The notes beneath the pieces were generated by a model. That model saw nothing but the letters and a program-made list of their open reading frames with translations, was not told where the DNA came from and made no database searches. A program made the position numbers and the translations under genes. Positions 10,238-22,563 of a stretch of 64,000 bases of DNA are shown here, in pieces. How positions within the stretch are numbered: position 1 is the stretch's first letter; each line of letters opens with the position of its first letter. Source of the DNA: Rhynchospora pubera (taxonomy: Eukaryota; Streptophyta; Magnoliopsida; Poales; Cyperaceae); assembly GCA_028095005.1 (NCBI GenBank), contig CM051460.1, positions 152,763,461 to 152,827,460 on the forward strand, given 5' to 3'.

Positions 10238-13200
10238 ATGGAGAAATTCAATGCAGATATACAAAAGAAGTATCATAAGTTTAAGGTAAGTTACTGATAA
10301 TGCTCTTCATTTTTCATTCTCCAATGGTAAATGTGTATGTGAATATGTGATTCTCTGTGCTCACTTGAGATTTCATTTTTCTTTCCTCAGAAACAAAAGC
10401 TGAGGGAATTGGTGGATCAGAATAATGACTCCGAGAAGAAAGTCTTGGGACTTGGTATTTTCCCTTTTCCCTACCTTTTCAATTATATTGAATATGTTTA
10501 TCTATTAGTCTTATGCTTTAATTTTCTCCAGTTAGTTTTGGAAGTACAAAGAGAATAGTTTCTGAATTTGACTAAAGATTCAACTTGGTTATTATGAATT
10601 TTGTTTAACCAAATCAGCCCCTGACGTTTTGCTGGGAGTAGAGTTAGTCTTGTTAATGTATCTTCTATAACTAGCAATTGCTATTATCACTCGAACTCTC
10701 TCCAACATTTGACCCGTGCCACATTGGCTCATGGGACACCAAATCTGATGTGTGACCTGACACCATACTTTTCTCCACATGGTACCTGAGGAGGTTATGT
10801 GTAAGGAGACTAAAGGTGTGGCAATGTGACAGCACTGTTCAATTGTGATGTGTGATGTGTGATGGGGGCATTATCATCATGAGGGAGTTTTAGAATCAGA
10901 AGTGTTGGTGAGAGAGACCGGGGAATTGAGAATGAATACAGCTGTATGGGCAGATTGCAGTGTTAGTGACTCAAAGGGGGAAAATATTCATCCTATATGA
11001 GAGAACAAAGTGCCTTAGGTTGAAACCATTTCATGGTTTGTTTGATATATGGGGTCAATGAAAGGACTTAGCTATATTTTCTTAGTAAGGTTTAGTAGCG
11101 AATTTGCTCCCATAATAGTTTTAAGGACCAATTCTGGTTCGTTTTTGTCAAATGTGTAAAAAAATGTTATTGAACTTTGGAATTTATGTGGTTAAGAGTG
11201 TAATTAGTTCCATGCATGGTTTGTGATTATCGGCCTGGGTGTTAATTATTCTAAAATTGAGCCACAAAAATCCATCTGACAATACACATGCTCGATACCA
11301 TTATCCTATTTTACATTTTCGGAAGTCCTGCACTAATCATTATTATATACCCATTTCAGTTTCAGCTGCCATGGATATGTTTGAACATGAGGGGAAGAGA
11401 AACGATAATCTCTTTGAAGAGCTGTAAGAACTTAGACATCTTATCATACTGGAAACAACTTTCTTTTCCAGAAATGCTGTATTTTCTGATTATCAAGGTT
11501 AAATGACAGTATTGTGCTATCTAAATCAGGTTACTTTATCGAGAAAAGCTTGCTGCAACAGAAAAGCTTGAGCTTGAGAATAAAAAGTGTAAGATATTAA
11601 ATCTTTGTTATAATACTTGTATATTATGGTGGTAATACAAACTGGCAGATACTGGTATATAATATATGCCGATTCATTCTATTGTCCCCTTTTTTTGGGG
11701 ATTGACACTGGGTTTATTTGTGCTTTGTTAGTGGCCATCCAGATGAATGAGGCTTGAGGTAACCTTGTTTTATTAGTTTGGTTAATAATCTAATTGATGA
11801 ATTATCTGTCAGCCTGTCACATATCGTGCATTGAATGAGTAGTGGAAAATTTTATTCATTCATTTATGAAGTTGAACTCATGTAATTGATATATATATAT
11901 TTCCAGTGAAAGGCCTCTCTAGTGAAGCCCCACGTCTTCAGAACTTGTTGTCAGAGAATGAAGCTACAATCAGTATAGAAATGTCGAAGCTCCAGAAAAA
12001 TGAAGCTACAATCAGTACAGAAACCACAAAAGAGCCTCAAAAGGCAGATGGTATTGAAGAGGATAATGCCTCTCAAAATGAGATTGCCAATGTAAGAAAA
12101 TCCATTTTTGTTTTTCTATAGACATTTAAAAAGTAGAAAATGCATGTAACAGGAATATACAAACACTGATAATAAGCCCGTCTTTAACTGATCAAATTTG
12201 TACTCAATATTGCTGTTGCCACAAATTAGTATTGGCATGAGAAAAATTAAGGTTTGCAACTTGCGAGAGGTTTGTTTGACTTGGAATTGAAGGTGGCAGG
12301 TGTGATAACTTCTTTGTTGTTTGTTTAATCTGTTCAAGGGCATCATACCAAACTGTAAAGTTCAAACCCAAGTAAAAAATAACAAAAATAAATGCCCTCT
12401 TGGTTATCACTTATCACATTGGTATCTCGTGTCCAAGTTGGAATTTAGAATTTTGTAAGTTTCTTCATTGGTAAACAATTTAAAAATTGTTCTACAGTGA
12501 TCTTTGCTATTTTTTGTCTTTTGTTGCTTGCATGTATCGGGGACTCTAGCAATCCGTTTGCAGATGCATCTTTAATGGTCATGGTATGTTAAAATAAGCA
12601 TATTAACATCTTTTTTCTTTTCTTATTTCAACCTATGTTTGGTTATGACTGCCTCTTTGTGTAAGATCTAAAGAGAATAAATAAATATAAAAATTGCTAA
12701 TGTGAGAAATACCCTAAATGAAGAGATGAAATTCTCAAATATGTTTGGGAGGCGCTAAGAACAAGGGCTGAACTAGGGATTCGCTAACCCAAGTTCGCTC
12801 CCCAGCTGTTTGCGTGTTCGCCGAAAAGAGGGAACTCAGGATTGTTCGTACCTCGTTTGGTTCAAGCAAATTAGAGATATTTGCGAACACCTTATTCTTA
12901 GCGCATGCCAAACATAGCCAAACAGAAGTACTTTTGCTTTGAGAAACAAAGTTTTGTTCAAAATTAATCTGATACCTAAATCTGTTTTGTCAATGCTTAA
13001 GTTTTGTTGGGTAAGATAAGATATCTGGTCATAAACTCTATTTTATCTTGGCCATTTGAGTGCTCATTGACTTAAGTTTGATAGTTGAATTGGCCAAAAT
13101 TAGACAATAGTGTAGCATTTTTCCTTTTAATGCCATAAACCCAATTGTTCTGCTATTGTAGCTTTCTTGAGTAATAAGAATATCTAGCTTCAAAATATCA

Positions 13201-14331
13201 TGTATATTCTTGAAGAATGAGAATTATTTTTGTTCCTTATATGCATAGTTACTGTGGCCTATATTGCTCTGATAATTTTAATGTCCTTCCATTTGTGTTC
13301 AACGCTAAATAATGGGAGAAAATTTGGGGGCATATATTGAAAGTAAATTGGAAACAAGTGTGATATACAGCACATTAGTACATCCTATAGGGTTGTACAG
13401 GATATTCTATCCTTTTGTTGGCCATCTTGGTAGTTCTTTTATCCCCGGTTTGTCATGAAAATATCTCTACAACTAGGGTTGACTTTAAATTTCTTCTGTT
13501 TTAGGTGATCAAGTTGTGAGAGATTCTATTTCTGATGTACTTCGTACTCTAATTGAAAATGTACTTGGGATGAGAATTACTTTTGGCCCGCAATGTGCAG
13601 AAGTCATTCATGAAAAGACTGGTATTGTTGCTTGTGCTAATTTCTTTATGTAGTCATCCTTTTGCAATTTTACTCCTTAATGACAAGGGTATAGTTTAGC
13701 TCAGTTTCGACCTATATTGGACAGAACCAGCTTGATTTTTGGCTGGTTCAAATAAGAACCCAACAAACAAAATTCAATTAGAGAAACCTGTTGATTATCT
13801 TTTTTACCAGAAAAAGAAAACCCAATAATTTTGTCATACTTAAACAACTTAAAAAGGCCATTTGTATTTTTTTAGAATTTGTTCAAGCAACATCCACCAC
13901 TAGTTTGTAATTGGTACATTGCACGAGTGTCTGATGGAAAGCCACTCCAACACTGATTTCCTTAAACCCAATATTGAACTAGAAATACTCCAAAAACATT
14001 TATGTAATTAAATCAATTTGGATGAGATACCATAAAATTAAATCAAAGGACAGTAAAGCCATAGTCTTCATTATGATGAAATGCTGAGCCAGTTTGCAAA
14101 AATGCTTCAAGTTTGAAGATTTGTGCCACTTATTTAGTTTATGAAATAATTGCAGGCTATGCTTTCAGCTTGACATGGTCAACTGATGGGGAAGAGTTGG
14201 TGTACCGTGTATCATCACTTGGTACTCTGGCAAATATAGCTTTGAAATGGATGAAAGAGGAAATTATGTTTAACGCTAAGATGTGCCCACTTTTCTTTAA
14301 TAGAATATGTGGCATCATTGGCCGTGCCTGA
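10238..14331 (+). CDS. Coiled-coil protein with DUF7806-like C-terminal domain
   Basis: Eight coding exons join in frame: 10238-10285, 10391-10454, 11360-11423, 11530-11588, 11907-12091, 12550-12583, 13505-13621 and 14156-14331, giving 248 residues. The N-terminus (MEKFNADIQKKYHKFKKQKL, then charged Lys/Glu-rich stretches) is predicted coiled coil. The C-terminus has the family pattern: a Cys pair (VCRCIF), NVLGMRITF, SGYAF-like GYAFSLTWS, EELVYRVSSLGTL, ALKWMKEEI and MCPLFFNRI. It resembles a plant family I recall as DUF7806, of unknown biochemical role. Phases match at every junction, including the 34-nt exon 6, which supports the model. A 27-nt segment at 11732-11758 with a good acceptor and donor would add an in-frame stop if included. 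Function is not established. Confidence 0.75.
11732..11758 (+). other. Candidate 27-nt stop-containing microexon
   Basis: It is bounded by ttttgttag-like upstream and GAG/gtaacc downstream splice signals. Its phase fits between exons 4 and 5 of the surrounding gene, but it carries TGA at 11755-11757. It could be a poison exon or a dead exon; splicing is unproven. Confidence 0.35.
12741..12918. mobile_element. MITE in intron 5, GCGCTAAGAA family
   Basis: Left end atgtttgggaggcgctaagaa pairs with right end ttcttagcgcatgccaaacat. The interior is richer in GC than the intron. It differs from the GTTTGGAT family in its subterminal sequence. Confidence 0.75.
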
Positions 14332-14776
14332 CTGGATATTGATGTCGCATTTTGAGCATTGATTTGATTTCTGCCAGTGCATTTTTTATAACTGCGTAAT
14401 TAGTTTTAACTTACTGTTGACAGTACAATTTGACATATGTATTGTTAGAAATCTTAGAACCTTTTTACTTATTTTTATTACTTTGTCAAAAGCTTTGAGT
14501 CTTTTTTTGTTCAGATTGATGTAATTTCAAGCATCCTATATGATGCTGCTCACTGCTCACTTGCTCAGTTATTAGTTTGCTTAGTTTATGTTTTGGTTAG
14601 TCTTTTAGAAATTGAATAATTCTAAATTCGGCCTTGGGGCGCTTGCGGGCAAAGAAAATGTGAGTAGAAAACAAATGCAAGTTAAAAGCCCACTGAAATG
14701 CAGAGGTTTATATGATGCTTTTATTATTAATTTTTTATAAAAGAAAACATGTGCCCAGATTAATTTTCCGCCTCAA
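14332..14776. other. 3' flank of the DUF7806-like gene
   Basis: Probable 3' UTR followed by AT-rich sequence. Nothing else was recognised. Confidence 0.5.
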
Positions 14777-14896
14777 GGTGCGTTTGGATAGGTGTGGGAA
14801 GAAATATTGGGAAGTGTGTAACTTTGTGAAGAATTTAGATTGTTTATAATTTTTTTTCTTCTTCTTCTTCTTTCTTCCAACAATCCAAACACACCC
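14777..14896. mobile_element. GTTTGGAT-family MITE
   Basis: GGTGCGTTTGGATAGGTG ... CAATCCAAACACACCC with CAA on both sides. The core is aagtgtgtaactttgtgaag. Confidence 0.85.
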
Positions 14897-15312
14897 CAAA
14901 GTCCTCCCATTATATTATTTAGAATCCCACTTAAATTGCTTGTTAACAAATATTACGATCCTGAAATCACGGAAAAGCTTGTTAGTTTCCATCGCCGACG
15001 CCGGGTATCTTCTCCAGTTAAACACGAAATTAAAAAAGAACGGTCTAGATGTGCTGCACTGAGTACCGCCGTTGATTTTTCAGGGACAGGGACATTTAAA
15101 AAAAAAAAATCAAAACTGTACGAATCTTAATGCATTTGAACTTGAACAGTCCAGATGTGCTCTAACATTAGACGTTAATATTTTTGTAAATGACGAAAAT
15201 ACCCCTGCTCTCGAACCCTCCGCCTCAAAATTAGAAAGAAAATAAAGCTTTGTTTATTGTGTCAAAAAAGGAAGAATATGAATTTTTCTCGAAGACTTTA
15301 CGGAAAATTCTA

Positions 15313-15695
15313 GAGTAATGCTAGAGTTAAACGCGTTTGACATTTGGTCCGTCAAACACGATCGGACTTCAATTTTTGAAATTAGCACGGCCGATCCGAA
15401 CCGCTCAATTTGTTCTCCATAATGAAATATTCTAGGAGATTAATTTATTATTTTTTTAGAATTTTTTACTATTTATTTTGTATTTTAGAAAATCTTCAAT
15501 CTAATTAATCCTAGATCCTTCAATTTTAAAATATCTGAAAAAATAGTTAAAAATTTAAAAAAATATAAAATTTGGTCTGTAAAAATAATTTAATATGAAG
15601 ATCATATTGAGCGGTTTGGATCGATAATTTAAAATTTCAATAATTGAGTTTAGAATCGTGTTTGACGTCAAACACGTTTGATTCTAGCATTACTC
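15313..15695. mobile_element. Mutator-like MITE (TCAAACACG ends), copy 1
   Basis: Long terminal inverted repeats: gagtaatgctagagttaaac at the left and gtttgattctagcattactc at the right. Near-identical 9-bp flanks (aaaattcta and agaattcta) suggest a Mutator-type target duplication. The interior contains paired cgatccgaaccgctcaat / ttgagcggtttggatcg. Related copies lie at 20091-20425 and 35488-35862. Confidence 0.75.
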
Positions 15696-15931
15696 AGAAT
15701 TCTATTGCACAAAGTAACAGAGAGCATTTTAGTCTTTACGGAACAATTTACCGTGAATTGTAGATTTGTACCGTGTATACCCAAATTGGTCCGTTGGGCA
15801 CTATCTTATTGCTTTCTATGAATAGAAGTCCTAATAATTGCGTAAAAGCAAAACCAGAAGAAAAAGGAAAATTGAAATTAAAAAAATCTCAGGGCCAGAC
15901 TTAAAACGGCACTTTTCAGCTTTTTGAAAAT

Positions 15932-15940
15932 TAGCCGTTA
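15932..15940 (+). promoter_or_regulatory. MSA-type mitotic promoter element of E2-C copy A
   Basis: TAGCCGTTA, read on the other strand TAACGGCTA, contains the AACGG core bound by three-repeat MYB factors in G2/M genes. A second AACGG core lies at about 15904. The same TAGCCGTTAT word occurs upstream of copy B at 36543. A cell-cycle gene is the expected context; activity is inferred. Confidence 0.5.
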
Positions 15941-16020
15941 TACAAACGTTCGAGAAAATAAAAAGGAATCTCTTTATCGCTATTAATATTTCAAACCGCC
16001 TCCACCTTCTTTAAATCAAC

Positions 16021-16064
16021 TCCCACACCTCTCTCTCTCTCTCTCTCCTCTCTCTCTTTCTCTC
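16021..16064 (+). repeat. CT microsatellite in the leader of E2-C copy A
   Basis: An imperfect (CT)n run, about 130 bp upstream of the ATG and probably within the transcribed leader. Confidence 0.7.
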
Positions 16065-16189
16065 TTCCGATTTCTCTCTTAACCTTCTTTCGAATCAAAG
16101 AAGATTAAGAGAAATACAATTATACAACCACCAAATTACGCAAATTCAAGAAAGAGAGGAAGAGAAATCAGTAGAAAAAGCAAGCGAAA

Positions 16190-18546
16190 ATGCCTAGGGA
16201 AAACCAAGATCTCCAAGATTTCCAAGGCAATGTCCCAGTCCCAGCCACCATGGCCACACCTTCCGCCAAGCACACTAATCTCTCATCTAAAGGCCCCGAT
16301 CGTCAATCTGTGCTCAAAAGGTTAGAATTCTCTTTTCGTACTTTTCTTGTTTTATTTGTTTGTTTATCTTTGTGGGGTTCTCTCCAATTTTGTACAAAAT
16401 TGTTGAGATCTGATTTGTCTTGCGGTTTGGGTAACTGAGATCAAAGATCTGGCCACCACAAAGGGATAGAAATGGTCTTGTTGAGATTTGGGCTGTTGGG
16501 TTTCTGATTTTTGAGAGAAGGAAAGGATTCTCTCCAATTGGCATGAAACTGGAGAAGGTTGTATCATTGTTGCTAGAAAGTAATTTAGTCTTTCTTTGTA
16601 AATAACATTAAGGATTTATTGTTGTCAATTAGTACTCAACAAATAGTATCTTATTATTTGTTACTTTGGTTCTGTTTGAAATGCAATGGTAGTGTTTGTA
16701 GAAATGACTAATCAGTAGTGGCGCTTAGTTTGTTCTCTTTTACGTAGGTTGAATCTAGGATTTCTGTATGTTGATGAACCAAAATCTGAATTCAGATGTT
16801 TAAATTTTTAGATGTCCAGCAACAAAAACCTGAACTATTTTCAGATGTTTAGTTTTTTAGGTTAACCAACTTTTGAGAGTAGTTTTCTAACAGTTTATTT
16901 CATTTTTGCTTATCTCTCAAAAACAGGCTTCAGACTGAGCTGATGGCGCTGATGGTATGTTAAATCTGAAATTTCAATTACAATATTTCATATATAATGT
17001 AATTGATTGATTAATTAACTGATTATTTATGGCCCAGTTACTGGTCAAATTGGTTCAAAAACTTTCAAGGTTGTAAAATATGCACAATCAGCCTAAATCT
17101 AAAAGTCTATATGTTGATGAACTGAAAATCCAAAATCTGAATTGATGGAGTATTTTATTCAGATGTCAGGCGATCCAGGAATTTCGGCATTTCCAGAGGG
17201 TGACGACATACTTCAGTGGAGAGGGACTATAAACGGAAGCACTGGAACAGTCTATGAGGGCATGGTATACAAATTATCTCTGGCATTCAACACTGACTAC
17301 CCCTTCAAGCCTCCCAAGGTCAAGTTTGAGAGCCCTTGTTTTCACCCTAATGTCGACCTTCACGGCAATATTTGTCTTGATATCCTTCAGGTACTTTTTA
17401 CTTGTATCAATTTTCATTATGCATAATATTTGTCAGTACTTCAGGTGTTCTGAAATATAAACAACATGTCTAATTATGCCCTCTAGTCCAATCAGCGGCC
17501 TTCTCTGAAATCTGATTAAATTAAAAAATCAAGTCAAGCAATTTGTTGCCTAGTTATTTGTCTATGACAACCCAAGTTTGCTTGGATTGAAACCTTATCT
17601 TCAGCAGTGAAATAAATTGAAGAGCATAATTGGCATGACCTTTATTTTCAGGGATCCTGCGTAGTTTAATATAAGAAAGCAAGGTTTGTGTTAATTTCAC
17701 AGATAGGAAATTAATGATTGCCACAATCTATGTAAAATTTATTTATTCCAGTTTTAACTTAATGGTGTATTTTGTAATGTTTGCAGGACAAATGGTCTTC
17801 TGCTTATGATGTGAGAACAATCCTTCTGTCAATTCAGAGTCTTCTTGGAGGTAAATTATCAAAAATCCATTTTCAGTGTTATACTACTGGTAAACTGAAA
17901 ACCAAATGGCAACATGTCAGGAGTTTCATTGTTGCATATATTTTGTTAGATGTGCTATATTTATATTTGAAATATCGGTAAATGATTAATTTAAACTGAT
18001 GGTGATCTTGCAGAGCCAAACAATGATTCTCCACTAAACACTCAAGCAGCTGCGTTATGGTCAAATCAAGAAGGTCCGAAAAGTTCATTTTTCAATGCAT
18101 TTTTATTTCTCTTTGCATTCAAAAAACAAAAACCATCCTTGAATGTTTGGATAAAAAAACATTATTATACAACATGTAATAATTATAAAAGCTGAACATA
18201 AACTATTGCAAATAAAAAGAAATTAAAAAGGACCAGAATATATACAACGGTAGAACTATGATTGGCAAGATATGCAAATAAAAGGACCAGAATATATACA
18301 ACGGTAGAACTATGATTGGCAAGATATGCAAATAAAAAGAAATTAAAAAGGACCAGAATATATACAACGGTAGAATATTGCAAATAAAAAGAAATTAAAA
18401 AGGACCAGAATATATACAACGGTAGAACTATGATTGGCAAGATATGCAAATAAATATAAGCAGTGTGGGTTAATATCTCTGACATGTTACTTTTCCCACG
18501 TGCAGAGTTCAGGAAAATGGTCGAGAAGCATTACCGACCTACTTGA
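16190..18546 (+). CDS. UBC19/20: Ubiquitin-conjugating enzyme E2-C, copy A
   Basis: Six exons join in phase: 16190-16320, 16927-16954, 17163-17390, 17787-17850, 18014-18073 and 18506-18546 (TGA), giving 183 residues; Arabidopsis UBC19/20 are similar in length. A 45-residue N-terminal extension precedes the UBC fold. Key features are YPFKPPKVKF, HPNVDLHGNICLDILQDKWS with catalytic Cys near residue 124, and TILLSIQSLL followed by EPNNDSPLN. This is the UBE2C class, which works with the anaphase-promoting complex to ubiquitinate mitotic cyclins and securin. An MSA-type motif upstream fits G2/M expression. A tandem repeat array fills part of the last intron. The last donor (GAAG/gtccga) is weak but present in the matching place in copy B as GAAG/gtaagt. 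All catalytic residues are kept, so it is probably functional. Confidence 0.95.
18190..18455 (+). repeat. Tandem repeat in the last intron of E2-C copy A
   Basis: The word ggaccagaatatatacaacg occurs four times (around 18230, 18284, 18350 and 18402), spaced 54, 66 and 52 bp apart, with aaataaaaagaaattaaaaa and tatgattggcaagatatgc blocks gained or lost between copies. It is absent from the same intron in copy B. Confidence 0.85.
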
Positions 18547-19440
18547 GTTCCGGAAAATTAGTCTTCAATTCTTTTTATTCTTCATTTTGTTTTCTTTATT
18601 TGTTCTTTGGAAGTATTTGCTGGGTTCATATTCTCTTAAATTGAGCTCTGTTAACTTTTATTTCTCAAATAATGATTTATTTAATTTCTTACCGATGAAA
18701 TTTCAACATGTTATTTTTAATGTGAAGTCTGTTGCTCATTTATTTTTTGTTCTAATGTTTTATGAATTATATGAGATGCTTTGCTCGTATGTTTGTCACA
18801 GAATAAAATGTGAAATTTGTTTGCTAATGTCAAATGTGCAAGCAGAACTTAGGTGTGAACTTATTTTTGTATTGATAAATTGTTCCGAATGGATATACAA
18901 CCGTTCTAAGGTTTAAGAAAACTTTATAAATTCAATTTTCAGTTTGAAGAAACTTTACTGTCGGTTATCAACTTAGTCAGATAAGAAATTAGTTTTTTAA
19001 AAGAAAATTTTCTACTTGGGCCCTAAAATAATCTAACAATGTTTTACGCTTTACTTGATGTCCGCATGATGAAAACGTTCGGCCTGCCTTAGAAGTTAAA
19101 CATATGAAAGAAAAATTAGTAACCTAAGTAGACGTAAATCAAGTTTTAACAGAATATGTAATATGCTGACTAGAACACTTCTTAACAAGAATAAAAAGTT
19201 AAAAGATCATGCCTAAGTAAACTTAAAGCAAGTTTTAACAGAATATGTATGATGACTATAACACATATTAACAAGTTATACAAATATGATGTAATACGCT
19301 GACTAGAATACTTATTAACAAGCATAATATTTAGTTAAATCGGTTGTTTCCGTGATTTTTTAAATAATATTTAGTTAAATCGATATTTTAATAAGAAAAT
19401 TACTTACCGTCTAGGTGACGTACTATCCATATCATTCGAG
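18547..19440. other. 3' flank of copy A with degenerate repeats
   Basis: The first part is probably 3' UTR. From about 19124 to 19330 a degenerate unit (caagttttaacagaatatgta ... ctgactagaa ... ttaacaag) occurs about three times. No gene was recognised; the 160-codon frame ending at 18916 begins in the last exon and is not supported. Confidence 0.5.
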
Positions 19441-19467
19441 TGTCATTCATCGCCAAAAATGAAAAGA

Positions 19468-19512
19468 TTCTCTCTCTCTCTCTCTCTCTCTCGCTCTCTC
19501 TCTCGCTCCCTC
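19468..19512. repeat. CT microsatellite
   Basis: tctctctctctctctctctc with a few G interruptions. The reading frames over 19440-19845 come from this low-complexity tract and the Ser/Leu-rich pyrimidine stretch beside it, and are not treated as genes. Confidence 0.85.
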
Positions 19513-19829
19513 CCTCTCATGTGGATTGGCTTCCTCTCCATCTCCTCGCTATCCTTCCCGTTCCGATCTCCAATGACTCCTTTTCCGTCTCTCACTTTCT
19601 TGCGATTCTCTCGCTCATCCCTCCTTCCTGTTCCAATCTCAAGTGCCTCTCCATCTCATCTTTCTCTCCAATTTTTTTCCTTCTCCAACAATACTCCCTC
19701 CTTGTTTCGATCTCCAGTGATTCTCCGTCTTTCCCGTTCCGATTTCACTTTTCCTCCTATAAATGTGCATCTAAATTATCTAAATGTTCAGTTAGTTGTA
19801 ATAAAAGAGCATAATTCTTATAAGCATAA

Positions 19830-20575
19830 ATGTTCATTTTATTAAGTATAAATATTCAGTTAGTATTGCACAAATGATATAAGCATAAATGCTCAGTTTA
19901 TTAAGTATAAATGTTTAGTTTAGTAAGTATAAATGTTCAATTTATTAAGTACAAATGTTTAGTTTATTGAGTATAAATGTTCAATTAGTATTGCACAAAT
20001 GATATAAGCATAAATGCTCACTTTATTAAGTAAAAATGTCCAGTTTATTAAGTATAAATGTATTGTTTATTAGGTATAAAGTATAATGCTAGAATCAAAC
20101 ATATAAGACGTCAAACACGATCCAAACCTCGACTATTAAAATTTTAAATGGCCGATCCAAATCGCTCAATATGATCTTTATATTAAAATATTCTTGAAAA
20201 TAAAATTTTATATTTTTTTCAAATTTTCTAACTAGCTTTTTTTTCAAATTTTTAAAATTGGAGGTTTCATAACTTTTAGTTTAAAAAAATATATAAAATT
20301 TGGTCTCCACGGAAATTTTATAACATAGAACAATTTGAGCGGTTTGGATCGGCCATTCTAATCTCAAAAATTAAAATTTTATCATGTTGGACAAGTGTAT
20401 GTGTCCTATATGTTTGACACTAGCCACTTCCATGTATAAATATTCATTTAATTGAGTATAAATGTTCGGTTTATGAAATATAAATGTTTAGTTTATTCAG
20501 TATAAATGTCCTATATGTATTCTAATTTTTTTTTGAGTATTGCACAAATGATATAAGCATAAATGCTCACTTTGA
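19830..20575. repeat. AT-rich minisatellite, split by a MITE
   Basis: A roughly 20-22 bp unit (tttattaagtataaatgttc) recurs many times at 19830-20085 and again at 20435-20570. A longer repeat (gtattgcacaaatgatataa) occurs three times. The Mutator-like MITE at 20091-20425 separates the halves. Confidence 0.8.
20091..20425. mobile_element. Mutator-like MITE (TCAAACACG ends), copy 2
   Basis: Left end tataatgctagaatcaaac, then cgtcaaacacgatcc; right end gtttgacactagcc. The internal pair gccgatccaaatcgctcaat / gagcggtttggatcggcc matches copies 1 and 3. It is more diverged than copy 1. Confidence 0.7.
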
Positions 20576-21480
20576 AGAAACTATTATTTTGGTAACTTTG
20601 TGCAAATTAAATCAAATTTAGTAGCAACAAAAGTCAACAACAAACAAGATCTAGTGGAAATAAATAATTATCGCTCAAAAGAGTGGAGAAATTGATTTTA
20701 CATCTTTTTGTCTAGTAATGAAAAGGTTAGATTGAGGCATATGATGCGGTGATGTGCTTCTCCTTCATTCACCTTTTTCCTCCTTGCAATGCCAAAAGGT
20801 CCACAAAGATTAATCAACCTCTTGAAAAGTTATGCTAGTAACTTAACAAGAGAAAGCCTAATCCAAGTCTCTCTTAAATTAATTCCAGCAATCAATTAAA
20901 AGTAGCTATGCTCAACACATGAGCCCTATGTGCATGAAAGATAAACAAATTATGATTGTCAAAACACCCATGAAAAAGGGCACCTAGGAGGGATGAAGAA
21001 GGAGATGGAAATTGTCTAACCATTTTATCCAAATGAATGGTATATTTATAAACTATTCATGACCCCTTCTACAAGTCACTTTGACTAGTCAATTAACCTC
21101 CTCCACATAAGGCTGCCAAAAGTGTTCTGTTTCGCACGTTTCCGTTCCATTCCTTTCGAACGGAACAACTAACGGAATGGTTTTTAATTTTGTTTCTAAA
21201 AACGGAACGGACGCTGGTAAACACTAGTGTTCCATTTATCGAAAAATTGGCTGAAATCAATAGAAAATGCTGAACGGAACAACTAACGAAACGAGATGAA
21301 AACGAAATGAATTTTATTTACGTTTGCTGGAATGGAACATAAATAGAACACCCCTGTTCCGTTTTCATTTCGCACGTTTGACACCCCTACCTCCACAACC
21401 ACTTAAGATTTAAGAAATAAGTCAAAATCCTTCTCCAAATTCGTCCAAAAATATGGACCAAAAAGCCCAATTGCCATATT
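20576..21480 (-). mobile_element. Old relic of a long-LTR Copia LTR
   Basis: Scattered words match the LTR of the Copia element at 50891-52668 in the same order: acaagatctagt, ccaaaagg...aaccaacctct-like, atgctagtaac, gtagctatgctcaacacatgagccct. The similarity is low and the hAT MITE at 21108 is inserted in it, so it is an old solo-LTR or LTR remnant lying in reverse orientation. Confidence 0.55.
21108..21389. mobile_element. hAT-type MITE, copy 1
   Basis: Exact 8-bp target duplication CCTCCACA at 21100-21107 and 21390-21397. Ends TAAGGCTGCCAAAAGTG and CGTTTGACACCCCTA are inverted repeats. The interior repeats ggaacgg / ccgttcc words. Length 282 bp, no coding capacity. Confidence 0.88.
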
Positions 21481-22350
21481 TCATTGTTCACTTTAATTTA
21501 TGCATCAAAATAAGGCTCATATGATATATATAATCATATAGTACATTTATATTAATATAATTCTCATATTTCTATTAATTGTGTTGAGATAAAATATTGT
21601 TAATAACTTTACTAATATTTAATAGATTAGTCATAACATTAATTTAGTTTCTTATGATCCCATAAATGATTAATTATAACGATATTTCTAATTAATCATT
21701 CAACATATCATATATTTTAAGAAACATTCATAAATTTAGACCTTAACTAACATTATTACTAAATAACAAAAGAAGAAATGCATAGCCATATATGCAAGTT
21801 GTATTGGCCATAATTAGGGACCACAAAATCGATTCTTGTCAATATTCCACTATACCAGGCTCAGTCTTACATCAAATCAACCCCTATATATACACTACAC
21901 TTATAATTTGCATTACATACTAAAAATTTGTGGTTGCAAGCATGATGACTAACTATGCTAGTTGGAAACTTTTTAAAAATCAGGCTAAATTGAATTTTGA
22001 CAAAGACGTGCAAATTTCTAAATTTTACGAGAGTTCAAAAAATCAAGTGTCAACATAAAATATCCATAATTAATGTGAAAACATTTAATACGATAACAAC
22101 TAAAGTAAATCATAATTATACATCATTAGATACACTCATCATAAATAATATAATGCAAGTTTGTTTTTTTTTTTCTCTGAATCTAACTATATCGAAGTTG
22201 TGAGAAACCGACAAAAGCAAATGATTTGCAGGTTACAGAAAAATTTTCTAATCACGTAATTGTGTGACCAATTTAATGATATAGATTGCTTCTTAAATGT
22301 TGTGAGTATATCATTTAGTATATCTAACTTGTTAAATGCGACCGTCGCTT
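21480..22350. other. AT-rich upstream region of the response regulator gene
   Basis: No gene was recognised. 21790-21875 (tgtattggcca ... accaggctcag) is similar to 36301-36385 upstream of E2-C copy B. Confidence 0.5.
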
Positions 22351-22352
22351 CT

Positions 22353-22362
22353 TCTATAAATA
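22353..22362 (+). promoter_or_regulatory. TATA box of the response regulator gene
   Basis: TCTATAAATAG is followed about 30 bp later by an A/C-rich start region (agacactaacaatctcaatac). A leader exon would run to about 22438 (cttctcg/gtactt), with the leader intron ending at the cag just before 23020. Confidence 0.6.
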
Positions 22363-22455
22363 GTTGCATCAGACACTAACAATCTCAATACATTCTAATA
22401 AGTTCATCAAGGATTTTAATTGTTCTTCTTTCTTCTCGGTACTTTCTATGTTTTC

Positions 22456-22488
22456 TTCTATTTCTATTTCTATTTCTATTTCTATATA
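22456..22488 (+). repeat. (TTTCTA)n microsatellite in the leader intron
   Basis: About five copies of ttctat in a row, directly after the predicted donor site. Confidence 0.8.
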
Positions 22489-22563
22489 GTTGTTGATACT
22501 TTTTCAATCTTCATTCCATATAATTTGTTATATATTTGCATTGTTTTGTGAATATATATAACA

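Noticed and set aside
18434..18916. 160-codon frame overlapping the last E2-C exon
   Set aside because: It uses a different frame than the E2 exon at 18506-18546 and consists of Phe/Leu-rich AT sequence.
19440..19845. Ser/Leu-rich frames next to the CT microsatellite
   Set aside because: Low-complexity pyrimidine sequence opens several frames at once; no splice or protein signal.
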